Source of the DNA: Ptiloglossa arizonensis | Lineage: Eukaryota > Arthropoda > Insecta > Hymenoptera > Colletidae | Direction of reading: 5' to 3' | DNA length: 64,000 nt | Assembly: GCF_051014685.1 (NCBI RefSeq) | Contig: NW_027478958.1 | Location: 1-64,000, forward strand | In this document: positions 49,081 through 61,200 of the stretch, one piece after another | Position numbering within the stretch: the stretch's first letter is position 1 | Layout: every line of letters begins with the position of its first letter | The notes under the pieces: model-generated | The model's input: only the letters and a program-made list of their open reading frames with translations | The model's database searches: none | What the model was told of the DNA's origin: nothing | Program-made: the position numbers and the translations under genes

Positions 49081-50929
49081 AATTTTCGTAAGTCTGATAC
49101 TCGAAACCAATAACTACAATGGCCTAGGGGAAAAATACACACACCTTTGTAATCGGGAGAGTTTCTACTTTCAGATGCCACAGGAATTTCTCGTGTTCGT
49201 CAATCCGTTCGCGAGATATGGTAGTTTGAAGTTAAGGAATGGTTGAGAAACCATCAAAATTTTCCCAAGTCTGATATTCGAGACCAATGACTACTATGGC
49301 CTAGGGCAAAAATACACATACCGTTGTAATCGGGCGAGTTTCTGCTTTCAGATGAAATAGGAAATTCTCGAGTTCGTCAATCCGTTCGAGAGATATGGGA
49401 GTTTGAATTTAAGGAATGGTTGAGAAACCATCAAAATTTTCGCAAGTCTGATACTCGAAACCAATAACTACAGAGGCCTAGGGGAAAAATACACATACCG
49501 TTGTAATCGGGCGAGTTTCTGCTTTCAGATGCAATAGGAAATTCTCGAGTTCGTCATTCCGTTCGCGAGATATGGGAGTCTGAATTTACGGAATGTTTCA
49601 GAAACCATCAAAATTTTCGCTGGTCTGATACTCGAAACCAGTAACTGGAATGGCCTAGGGGAAATGTACACACACCTTTGTAATCGGGCGAGTTTCTACT
49701 TTCAGCTGCGACAGGAATTTCTCGAGTTTGTCATTCCGTTCGCGAGATATGGGAGTTTGAAGTTAAGGAGTGGTTGAGAAACCATCAAAATTTTCGGAGG
49801 TCTGATACTCGAAACCAATAACTGGAATGGCCTAGGGGAAAAGTACACACACCTTTGTAATCGGGCGAGATTCCACTTTCACATGCAACAGGAATTTCTC
49901 GAGTTCGCCAATCCGTTCGCGAGGTATGGGACTTTGAAGTTAAGGAATCGTTGAGAAACCATCAAAATTGTCGCAAGTCTGATACCCGAAACCAACAACT
50001 ACAGAGGCCTAGGGGAAAAATACACATAGCTTTGTAATCGGGCGAGTTTCTACTTTCAGATGCAATAGGAATTTCTCGAGTTCGTCAATCCGTTCGCGAG
50101 ATATGGGAGTTTGAAGTTAAGGAATGGTGGAGAAACCATCAAAATTTCCGTAAGTCTGATACTCGAAACCAATAACTACAATGGCCTAGGGGAAAAATAC
50201 ACATACCGTTGTAATCGGGCGAGTTTCTACTTTCAGATGCAACAGGAATTTCTCGAGTTCGTCAATCCGTTCGCGAGATAAGACAGTTTGAAGTTAACGA
50301 ATGGTTGAGAAACCATCAAAATTTTCGCTGGTCTGATACTCGAAACCAATAACTGGAATGGCCTAGGGGAAAAGTACACACACCATTGTAATCGGGCGCG
50401 TTTCTACTTTCAGATGCAACAGGAATTTCTCGAGTTCGTCGTACCGTTCGCGAGATATGGGAGTTTGAAGTTACAGAATGTTTGAGAAACCATCAAAATT
50501 TTCGCTGGTGTGATACTCGAAACCTATAACTGGAATGGCCTAGGGGAAAAGTACACACACCTTTGTTATCGGGAGAGTTTCTACTTTCAGATGCAACAGG
50601 AATATCTCGAGTTCGTCATTCTGTTCGCGAGATATGGGAGTTTGGAGTTAAGGAATGATTGAGAAACCATCAAAATTTTCGCTTGTCTGATACTCGAAAC
50701 CAATAACTAGAATGGCCTAGGGGAAAATACACACACCATTGTAATCGGGCGAGTTTCTACTTTCAGATGCATCAGGAATTTCTCGAGTTCGTCAATCCGT
50801 TCGCGAGATAAGACAGTTTGAAGTTAAGGAATGGTTGAGAAACCATCAAAATTTTCGCTGGTCTGATACTCGAAACCAATAACTGGATTGGCCTAGGGGA
50901 AAAGTGCACACATCATTCTAATCGGGCGA

Positions 50930-52140
50930 GTTTCCACTTTCAGATGCAACAGGAATTTCTCGAGTTCGCCAATCCGTTCGCGAGGTATGGGAGTTTGAAG
51001 TTAAGGAATCGTTCAGAAACCATCAATATTTTCGCAAGTCTGATACTCGAAAACAATAACTGGAATGGCCTAGTGGAAAAATACACACACCTTTGTAATC
51101 GGGCGAGTTTCTACTTTCAGATGCAACAGGAATTTCTCGAGTTCGTCAATCCGTTCGCGAGATATGGGAGTTTGAAGTTAAGGAATGGTTGAGAAACCAT
51201 CAAAATTTTCGTAAGTCTGATACTCGAAACCAATAACTACAATGGCCTAGGGGAAAAATACACATACCGTTGTAATCGGGCGAGTTTCTACTTTCAGATG
51301 CAACAGGAATTTCTCGAGTTCGCCAATCCGTTCGCGAGGTATGGGAGTTTGAAGTTAAGGAATCGTTCAGAAACCATCAATATTTTCGCAAGTCTGATAC
51401 TCGAAAACAATAACTGGAATGGCCTAGGGGAAAAATACACACACCATTGTAATCGGGCGAGTTTCCACTTTCAGATGAAACAGGAATTTCTCGAGTTCGC
51501 CAATCCGTTCGCGAGGTATGGGAGTTTGAAGTTAAGGAATCGTTCAGAAACCATCAATATTTTCGCAAGTCTGATACTCGAAACCAATAACTACAATGGC
51601 CTAGGGGAAAAATACACATACCGTTGTAATCGGGCGAGTTTCTACTTTCAGATGCAACAGGAATTTCTCGAGTTCGTCAATCCGTTCGCGAGATAAGACA
51701 GTTTGAAGTTAAGGAATGGTTGAGAAAACATCAAAATTTTCGTAAGTCTGATACTCGAAACCAATAACTACAATGGCCTAGGGGAAAAGTACACACACCT
51801 TTGTAATCGGGCGAGTTTCTACTTTCAGATGCAACAGGAATTTCTCGAGTTCGTCATTCAGTTCGCGAGATATGGGACTTTGAAGTTACGGAATGTTTGA
51901 GAAGACATCAAAATTTCCGCTGGTCTGATACTCGAAACCTATAACTGGAATGGCCTAGGGGAAAAGTACACACACCATTGTAATCGGGCGAGTTTCCACT
52001 TTCAGATGCAACAGGAATTTCTCGAGTTCGCCAATCCGTTCGCGAGGTATGGGAGTTTGAAGTTAAGGAATCGTTCAGAAACCATCAATATTTTCGCAAG
52101 TCTGATACTCGAAAACAATAACTGGAATGGCCTAGGGGAA
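50930..52140 (+). repeat. Cluster of GTTCAGAAACCATCAATATT monomers
   Basis: The variant with AATCGTTCAG and CATCAATATTTTCGC, which breaks the usual AAAATTTT core, occurs near 51,010, 51,364, 51,541 and 52,073. That gives spacings of 2, 1 and 3 monomers. The first two are part of a dimer repeat (50,944 and 51,298, 354 bp apart). The cluster suggests local spread of a single variant monomer. Confidence 0.7.
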
Positions 52141-52959
52141 AAATAAACACACCTTTGTAATCGGGCGAGTTTCTACTTTCAGATGCAACAGGAATTTCTC
52201 GAGTTCGTCAATCCGTTCGCGAGATATGGGAGTTTGAAGTTAAGGAATGGTTGAGAAACCATCAAAATTTTCGTAAGTCTGATACTCGAAACCAATAACT
52301 ACAATGGCCTAGGGGAAAAATACACATACCGTTGTAATCGGGCGAGTTTCTACTTTCAGATGCAACAGGAATTTCTCGAGTTCGTCAATCCGTTCGCGAG
52401 ATAAGACAGTTCGAAGTTAAGGAATGGTTGAGAAACCATCAAAATTTTCGTAAGTCTGATACTCGAAACCAATAACTACAATGGCCTAGGGGAAAAATAC
52501 ACATACCGTTGTAATCGGACGAGTTTCTACTTTCAGATGCAACAGGAATTTCTCGAGTTCGTCAAACCGTTCGCGAGATAAGACAGTTTGAAGTTAAGGA
52601 ATGGTTGAGAAACCATCAAAATTTTCGCTGGTCTGATACTCGAAACCAATAACTGGATTGGCCTAGGGGAAAAGTGCACACATCATTCTAATCGGGCGAG
52701 TTTCTACATTCAGATGCAACCGGAATTTCTCGAGTTCGTCAATCCGTTCGCGAGATATGGGAGTTTGAAGTTAAGGAATGGTTGCGAAACCATCAAAATT
52801 TCCGCTGGTCTGATACTCGAAACCTACAACTGGAATGGCCTAGGGGAAAAGTACACACACCATTCTAATCGGGCGAGTTTCTACTTTCAGGTGCAACAGG
52901 AATTTCTCGAGTTCGTCAATCCGTTCGCGAGATATGGGAGTTTGAAGTTAAGGAATCGT

Positions 52960-54100
52960 TGAGGAACCATCTAAATTTTCGCAAATCTGATACACGAAAC
53001 CAATAACTCCAAAGGCCTAGGGGAAAAATTCACATAGTTTTGTAATCGGGCGTGTTTCTACTTTCAGATGCAACAGGAATTTCTCCAGTTCGTCAATCCG
53101 TTCGCGAGATAGGGGAGTTTGAAGTTAAAGAATGGTTGAGAAACCATCAAAGTTTTCGTAAGCCTGATACTCGAAACCAATAACTACAACGGCCTAGGGG
53201 AAAAATACACATAGCTTTATAATCGGGCGAGTTTCTGCTTTCAGATGCAATAGGAAATTCTCGAGTTCGTCATTCCGTTCGCGAGATATGGGAGTTTGGA
53301 GTTAAGGAATGATTGAGAAACCATCAAAATTTTCGCTGGTCTGATAATCGAAACCAATATCTAGAATGGCCTAGGGGAAAAGTACACACACCATTGTAAT
53401 CGGGCGAGTTTCTACTGTCTGATGCATAAGGAATTTCTCGAGTTCGTCATTCCGTTCGCGAGATATGGGAGTTTGAAGTTAAGGAATGGTTGAGAAACCA
53501 TCAAAATTTTCGCAAGTCTGATATTCGAGACCAATGACTACTATGGCCTAGGGCAAAAATACACATACCGTTGTAATCGGGCGAGTTTCTGCTTTCAGAT
53601 GAAATAGGAAATTCTCGAGTTCGTCAATCCGTTCGAGAGATATGGGAGTTTGAAGTTACGGAATGTTTGGGAAGCCATAAAAATTTCCGCTGGTCTGATA
53701 CCCGAAACCTATAACTGGAATGGCCTAGGGGAAAAGTACACACATCTTTGTAATCGGGCGAGTTTCTACTTTCAGATGCAACAGGAATTTCTCGAGTTCG
53801 TCATTCCGTTCGCGAGATATGGGAGTTTGAAGTTACGGAATCGTTGAGGAACCATCTAAATTTTCGCAAATCTGATACACGAAACCAATAACTCCAAAGG
53901 CCTAGGGGAAAAATTCACATAGTTTTCTAATCGGGCGAGTTTCTACTTTCAGATGCAACAGGAATTTCTCCAGTTCGTCAATCCGTTCGCGAGATAGGGG
54001 AGTTTGAAGTTAAGGAATGGTTGAGAAACCATCAAAGTTTTCGTAAGCCTGATACTCGAAACCAATAACTACAACGGCCTAGGGGAAAAATACACATCGC
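52960..54100 (+). repeat. 5-monomer duplication
   Basis: GCAAATCTGATACACG with ATAACTCCAAAGG and AAATTCACATAG occurs at 52,981 and 53,866, 885 bp (5 monomers) apart. It is followed in both copies by TTTCTCCAGTTCG, GATAGGGGAG and GTAAGCCTGATAC. A related monomer is at about 44,665. Confidence 0.7.
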
Positions 54101-54161
54101 TTTATAATCGGGCGAGTTTCTACTCTCAGATGCAACAGGAATTTCTCGAGTTCGTCAATCC

Positions 54162-54178
54162 GTTCGCGAGATACGGGA
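54162..54178 (+). other. Perfect CENP-B-box core match, second site
   Basis: The same 17 bases (GTTCGCGAGATACGGGA) appear in a domain IV monomer 53.6 kb from the first site. By eye these are the only two complete matches; 41,951 has GATACGGAAG and fails at the last G. The monomer equivalent to this one near 55,755 has GATATGGGAG. Confidence 0.5.
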
Positions 54179-55223
54179 GTTTGAAGTTAAGGAATGGTTG
54201 CGAAACCATCGAAATTTTCGCTGGTCTGATACTCGAAACCAATAACTGAAATGGCCTAGGGGAAAAGGACACACACCATTGTAATCGGGCGAGTTTCCAC
54301 TTTCAGATGCAACAGGAATTTCTCCAGTTCGTCATTCCGTTCGCGAGATATGGGAGTTTGAAGTTACGGAATGTTTGAGAAACCATCAAAATTTTCGCTA
54401 GTCTGATACTCGAAACCTATAACTGGAATGGCCTAGGGGAAAAGTACAAACACCTTTGTAATCGGGCGAGTTTCTACTTTCAGATGCAACAGGAATTTCT
54501 CGAGTTCGTCGTACCGTTCGCGAGATATGGGAGTTTGAAGTTACAGAATGTTTGAGAAACCACCAAAATTTTCGCAAGTCTGATACTCGAAAACAATAAC
54601 TGGAATGGCCTAGGGGAAAAATACACATACCGTTGTAATCGGGCGAGTTTCTACTACCAGATGCAACCGGAAGTTCTCGAGTTCGTCAATCCGTTCGCGA
54701 GATATGGGAGTTTGAAGTTAAGGAATGGTTGAGAAACCATCAAAATTTTCGCAAGTCTGATATTCGAGACCAATGACTACTATGGCCTAGGGCAAAAATA
54801 CACATACCGTTGTAATCGGGCGAGTTTCTGCTTTCAGATGAAATAGGAAATTCTCGAGTTCGTCAATCCGTTCGAGAGATATGGGAGTTTGAATTTAAGG
54901 AATGGTTGAGAAACCATCAAAATTTTCGCAAGTCTGATACTCGAAACCAATAACTACAGAGGCCTAGGGGAAAAATACACATACCGTTGTAATCGGGCGA
55001 GTTTCTGCTTTCAGATGCAATAGGAAATTCTCGAGTTCGTCATTCCGTTCGCGAGATATGGGAGTCTGAAGTTACGGAATGTTTCAGAAACCATCAAAAT
55101 TTTCGCAAGTCTGATACTCGAAAACAATAACTGGAATGGCCTAGGGGAAAAATACACATACCGTTGTAATCGGGCGAGTTTCTACTACCAGATGCAACCG
55201 GAAGTTCTCGAGTTCGTCAATCC

Positions 55224-58200
55224 GTTCGCGAGATATGGGAGTTTGGAGTTAAGGAATGATTGAGAAACCATCAAAATTTTCGCTGGTCTGATACTCGAAA
55301 CCAATATCTAGAATGGCCTAGGGGAAAAGTACACACACCATTGTAATCGGGCGAGTTTCTACTGTCTGATGCATCAGGAATTTCTCGAGTTCGTCATTCC
55401 GTTCGCGAGATATGGGAGTCTGAAGTTACGGAATGTTTCAGAAACCATCAAAATTTTCGCTTGTCTGTTACTCGAAACATATAACTGGAATGGCCTAGGG
55501 GAAAAGTACACACACCTTTGTAATCGGGCGAGTTTCTACTTTCAGATGCAACAGGAATTTCTCGAGTTCGTCATTCAGTTCGCGAGATATAGGAGTTTGA
55601 AGTTAAGGAATGGTTGAGAAACCACCAAAATTTTCGTAAGTCTGATACTCGAAACCAATAACTACAATGGCCTAGGGGAAAAATACACATACCGTTGTAA
55701 TCGGGCGAGTTTCTACTCTCAGATGCAACAGGAATTTCTCGAGTTCGTCAATCCGTTCGCGAGATATGGGAGTTTGAAGTTAAGGAATGGTTGCGAAACC
55801 ATCGAAATTTTCGCTGGTCTGATACTCGAAACCAAAAACTGAAATGGCCTAGGGGAAAAGGACACACACCACTGTAATCGGGCGAGTTTCTACTTTCAGA
55901 AGCAACAGGAATTTCTCGAGTTCGTCATTCCGTTCGCGAGATATGGGAGTTTGAAGTTACGGAATGTTTGAGATGCCATCAAAATTTTCGCTGGTCTGAT
56001 ACTCGAAACCTATAACTGGAATGGCCTAGGGGAAAAGTACACACACCATTGTAATCGGGCGAGTTTCCACTTTCAGATGCAACAGGAATTTCTCGAGTTC
56101 GTCATTCCGTTCGCGAGATATGGGAGTTTGAAGTTACGGAATGTTTGAGAAACCATCAAAATTTTCGCTAGTCTGATACTCGAAACCTAGAACTGGAATG
56201 GCCCCGGGGAAAAGTACAAACACCTTTGTAATCGGGCGAGTCTCTACTTTCAGAGGCAACAGGAATTTCTCGAGTTCGTCGTACCGTTCGCGAGATATGG
56301 GAGTTTGAAGTTACAGAATGTTTGAGAAACCACCAAAATTTTCGCAAGTCTGATACTCGAAAACAATAACTGGAATGGCCTAGGGGAAAAATACACATAC
56401 CGTTGTAATCGGGCGAGTTTCTACTACCAGATGCAACCGGAAGTTCTCGAGTTCGTCAATCCGTTCGCGAGATATGGGAGTTTGAAGTTAAGGAATGGTT
56501 GAGAAACCATCAAAATTTTCGCAAGTCTGATATTCGAGACCAATGACTACTATGGCCTAGGGCAAAAATACACATACCGTTGTAATCGGGCGAGTGTCTG
56601 CTTTCAGATGCAACAGGAAATTCTCGAGTTCGTCAATCCGTTCGAGAGATATGGGAGTTTGAAGTTAAGGAATGTTTGAGAAACCATCAAAATTTTCGCT
56701 GGTCTAATACTCGAAACCTATAACTGGAATGGCCTAGGGGAAAAGTACAAACACCTTTGTAATCGGGCGAGTTTCTACTTTCAGATGCAACAGGAATTTC
56801 TCGAGTTCGTCGTACCGTTCGCGAGATATGGGAGTTTGAAGTTACAGAATGTTTGAGAAACCACCAAAATTTTCGCAAGTCTGATACTCGAAAACAATAA
56901 CTGGAATGGCCTAGGGGAAAAATACATATACCGTTGTAATCGGGCGAGTTTCTACTACCAGATGCAACCGGAAGTTCTCGAGTTCGTCAATCCGTTCGCG
57001 AGATATGGGAGTTTGAAGTTAAGGAATGGTTGAGAAACCATCAAAATTTTCGCAAGTCTGATATTCGAGACCAATGACTACTATGGCCTAGGGCAAAAAA
57101 AACATACCGTTGTAATCGGGCGAGTTTCTGCTTTCAGATGAAATAGGAAATTCTCGAGTTCGTCAATCCGTTCGAGAGATATGGGAGTTTGAATTTAAGG
57201 AATGGTTGAGAAACCATCAAAATTTTCGCAAGTCTGATACTCGAAACCAATAACTACAGAGGCCTAGGGGAAAAATACACATACCGTTGTAATCGGGCGA
57301 GTTTCTGCTTTCAGATGCAATAGGAAATTCTCGAGTTCGTCATTCCGTTCGCGAGATATGGGAGTTTGGAGTTAAGGAATGATTGAGAAACCATCAAAAT
57401 TTTCGCTGGTCTGATACTCGAAACCAATATCTAGAATGGCCTAGGGGAAAAGTACACACACCATTGTAATCGGGCGAGTTTCTACTGTCTGATGCATCAG
57501 GAATTTCTCGAGTTCGTCATTCCGTTCGCGAGATATGGGAGTCTGAAGTTACGGAATGTTTCAGAAACCATCAAAATTTTCGCTTGTCTGTTACACGAAA
57601 CATATAACTGGAATGGCCTAGGGGAAAAGTACTCACACCTTTGTAATCGGGCGAGTTTCTACTTTCAGATGCAACAGGAATTTCTCGAGTTCGTCATTCA
57701 GTTCGCGAGATATAGGAGTTTGAAGTTAAGGAATGGTTGAGAAACCATCAAAATTTTCGTAAGTCTGATACTCGAAAACAATAACTGGAATGGCCTAGGG
57801 GAAAAATACATATACCGTTGTAATCGGGCGAGTTTCTACTACCAGATGCAACCGGAAGTTCTCGAGTTCGTCAATCCGTTCGCGAGATATGGGAGTTTGA
57901 AGTTAAGGAATGGTTGAGAAACCATCAAAATTTTCGCAAGTCTGATATTCGAGACCAATGACTACTATGGCCTAGGGCAAAAATACACATACCGTTGTAA
58001 TCGGGCGAGTGTCTGCTTTCAGATGCAACAGGAAATTCTCGAGTTCGTCAATCCGTTCGAGAGATATGGGAGTTTGAAGTTAAGGAATGTTTGAGAAACC
58101 ATCAAAATTTTCGCTGGTCTAATACTCGAAACCTATAACTGGAATGGCCTAGGGGAAAAGTACACACACCTTTGTAATCGGGAGAGTTTCTACTTTCAGA

Positions 58201-61200
58201 CGCAACAGGAATTTCTCGTGTTCGTCAATCCGTTCGCGAGATATGGTAGTTTGAAGTTAAGGAATGGTTGAGAAACCATCAAAGTTTTCGCAATTCTGAT
58301 ACTCGAAACCAATAACTGGAATGGCCTAGGGGAAAAGTACACACACCTTTGTAATCGGGCGAGTTTCTACTTTCAGATGCAACAGGAATTTCTCGAGTTC
58401 GTCATTCCGTTCGCGAGATATGGGTGTTTGGAGTTAAGGAGTGGTTGAGAAACCATCAAAATTTTCGCAAGTCTGATACTCGAAACCAATAACTACAATG
58501 GCCTAGGGAAAAATACACATACCGTTGTAATCGGGCGAGTTTCCACTTCCAGATGCAACCGGAAGTTCTCGAGTTCGTCAATCCGTTCGCGAGATATGGG
58601 AGTTTGAAGTTAAGGAGTGGTTGAGAAACCATCAAAATTTTCCCAAGTCTGATACTCGAAACCAATAACTACAGAGGCCTAGGGGAAAAATACACATACC
58701 GTTGTAATCGGGCGAGTTTCTGCTTTCAGATGCAATAGGAAATTCTCGAGTTCGTCATTCCGTTCGCGAGATATGGGAGTTTGGAGTTAAGGAATGATTG
58801 AGAAACCATCAAAATTTTCGCTGGTCTGATAATCGAAACCAATATCTAGAATGGCCTAGGGGAAAAGTACACACACCATTGTAATCGGGCGAGTTTCTAC
58901 TGTCTGATGCATCAGGAATTTCTCGAGTTCGTCATTCCGTTCGCGAGATATGGGAGTCTGAAGTTACGGAATGTTTCAGAAACCATCAAAATTTTCGCTG
59001 GTCTGATACTCGAAACATATAACTGGAATGGCCTAGGGGAAAAGTACACACACCTTTGTAATCGGGCGAGTTTCTACTTTCAGATGCAACAGGAATTTCT
59101 CGAGTTCGTCATTCAGTTCGCGAGATATGGAGTTTGAAGTTACGGAATGTTTGGGAAGCCAACAAAATTTCCGCTGGTCTGATACCCGAAACCTATAACT
59201 GGAATGGCCTAGGGGAAAAGTACACACATCTTTGTAATCGGGCGAGTTTCTACTTTCAGATGCAACAGGAATTTCTCGAGATCGTCATTCCGTTCGCGAG
59301 ATATGGGAGTTTGAAGTTACGGAATGTTTGAGAAACCACCAAAATTTTCGCAAGTCTGATACTCGAAAACAATAACTGGAATGGCCTAGGGGAAAAATAC
59401 ATATACCGTTGTAATCGGGCGAGTTTCTACTACCAGATGCAACCGGAAGTTCTCGAGTTCGTCAATCCGTTCGCGAGATATGGGAGTTTGAAGTTAAGGA
59501 ATGGTTGAGAAACCATCAAAATTTTCGCAAGTCTGATATTCGAGACCAATGACTACTATGGCCTAGGGCAAAAATACACATACCGTTGTAATCGGGCGAG
59601 TTTCTGCTTTCAGATGAAATAGGAAATTCTCGAGTTCGTCAATCCGTTCGAGAGATATGGGAGTTTGAATTTAAGGAACGGTTGAGAAACCATCAAAATT
59701 TTCGCAAGTCTGATACTCGAAACCAATAACTACAGAGGCCTAGGGGAAAAATACACATACCGTTGTAATCGGGCGAGTTTCTGCTTTCAGATGCAATAGG
59801 TATTTCTCGAGTTCGTCATTCCGTTCGCGAGATATGGGAGTTTGGAGTTAAGGAATGATTGAGAAACCATCAAAATTTTCGCTGGTCTGATACTCGAAAC
59901 CAATATCTAGAATGGCCTAGGGGAAAAGTACACACACCATTGTAATCGGGCGAGTTTCTACTGTCTGATGCATCAGGAATTTCTCGAGTTCGTCATTCCG
60001 TTCGCGAGATATGGGAGTCTGAAGTTACGGAATGTTTCAGAAACCATCAAAATTTTCGCTTGTCTGTTACTCGAAACATATAACTGGAATGGCCTAGGGG
60101 AAAAGTACACACACCTTTGTAATCGGGCGAGTTTCTACTTTCAGATGCAACAGGAATTTCTCGAGTTCGTCATTCAGTTCGCGAGATATAGGAGTTTGAA
60201 GTTAAGGAATGGTTGAGAAACCATCAAAATTTTCGTAAGTCTGATACTCGAAACCAATAACTACAATGGCCTAGGGGAAAAATACACATACCGTTGTAAT
60301 CGGGCGAGTTTCTACTCTCAGATGCAACAGGAATTTCTCGAGTTCGTCAATCCGTTCGCGAGATATGGGAGTTTGAAGTTAAGGAATGGTTGCGAAACCA
60401 TCGAAATTTTCGCTGGTCTGATACTCGAAACCAATAACTGAAATGGCCTAGGGGAAAAGGACACACACCACTGTAATCGGGCGAGTTTCTACTTTCAGAA
60501 GCAACAGGAATTTCTCGAGTTCGTCATTCCGTTCGCGAGATATGGGAGTTTGAAGTTACGGAATGTTTGAGATGCCATCAAAATTTCCGCTGGTCTGATA
60601 CTCGAAACCTATAACTGGAATGGCCTAGGGGAAAAGTACACACACCATTGTAATCGGGCGAGTTTCCACTTTCAGATGCAACAGGAATTTCTCGAGTTCG
60701 TCATTCCGTTCGCGAGATATGGGAGTTTGAAGTTACGGAATGTTTGAGAAACCATCAAAATTTTCGCTAGTCTGATACTCGAAACCTAGAACTGGAATGG
60801 CCTAGGGGAAAAGTACAAACACCTTTGTAATCGGGCGAGTCTCTACTTTCAGAGGCAACAGGAATTTCTCGAGTTCGTCGTACCGTTCGCGAGATATGGG
60901 AGTTTGAAGTTACAGAATGTTTGAGAAACCACCAAAATTTTCGCAAGTCTGATACTCGAAAACAATAACTCGAATGGCCTAGGGGAAAAATACACATACC
61001 GTTGTAATCGGGCGAGTTTCTACTACCAGATGCAACCGGAAGTTCTCGAGTTCGTCAATCCGTTCGCGAGATATGGGAGTTTGAAGTTAAGGAATGGTTG
61101 AGAAACCATCAAAATTTTCGCAAGTCTGATATTCGAGACCAATGACTACTATGGCCTAGGGCAAAAATACACATACCGTTGTAATCGGGCGAGTGTCTGC

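Noticed and set aside
51298..51696. 132-codon ORF
   Set aside because: It is a satellite read-through in the same frame as the other ORFs, with copies of the same peptide repeat. Not a gene.
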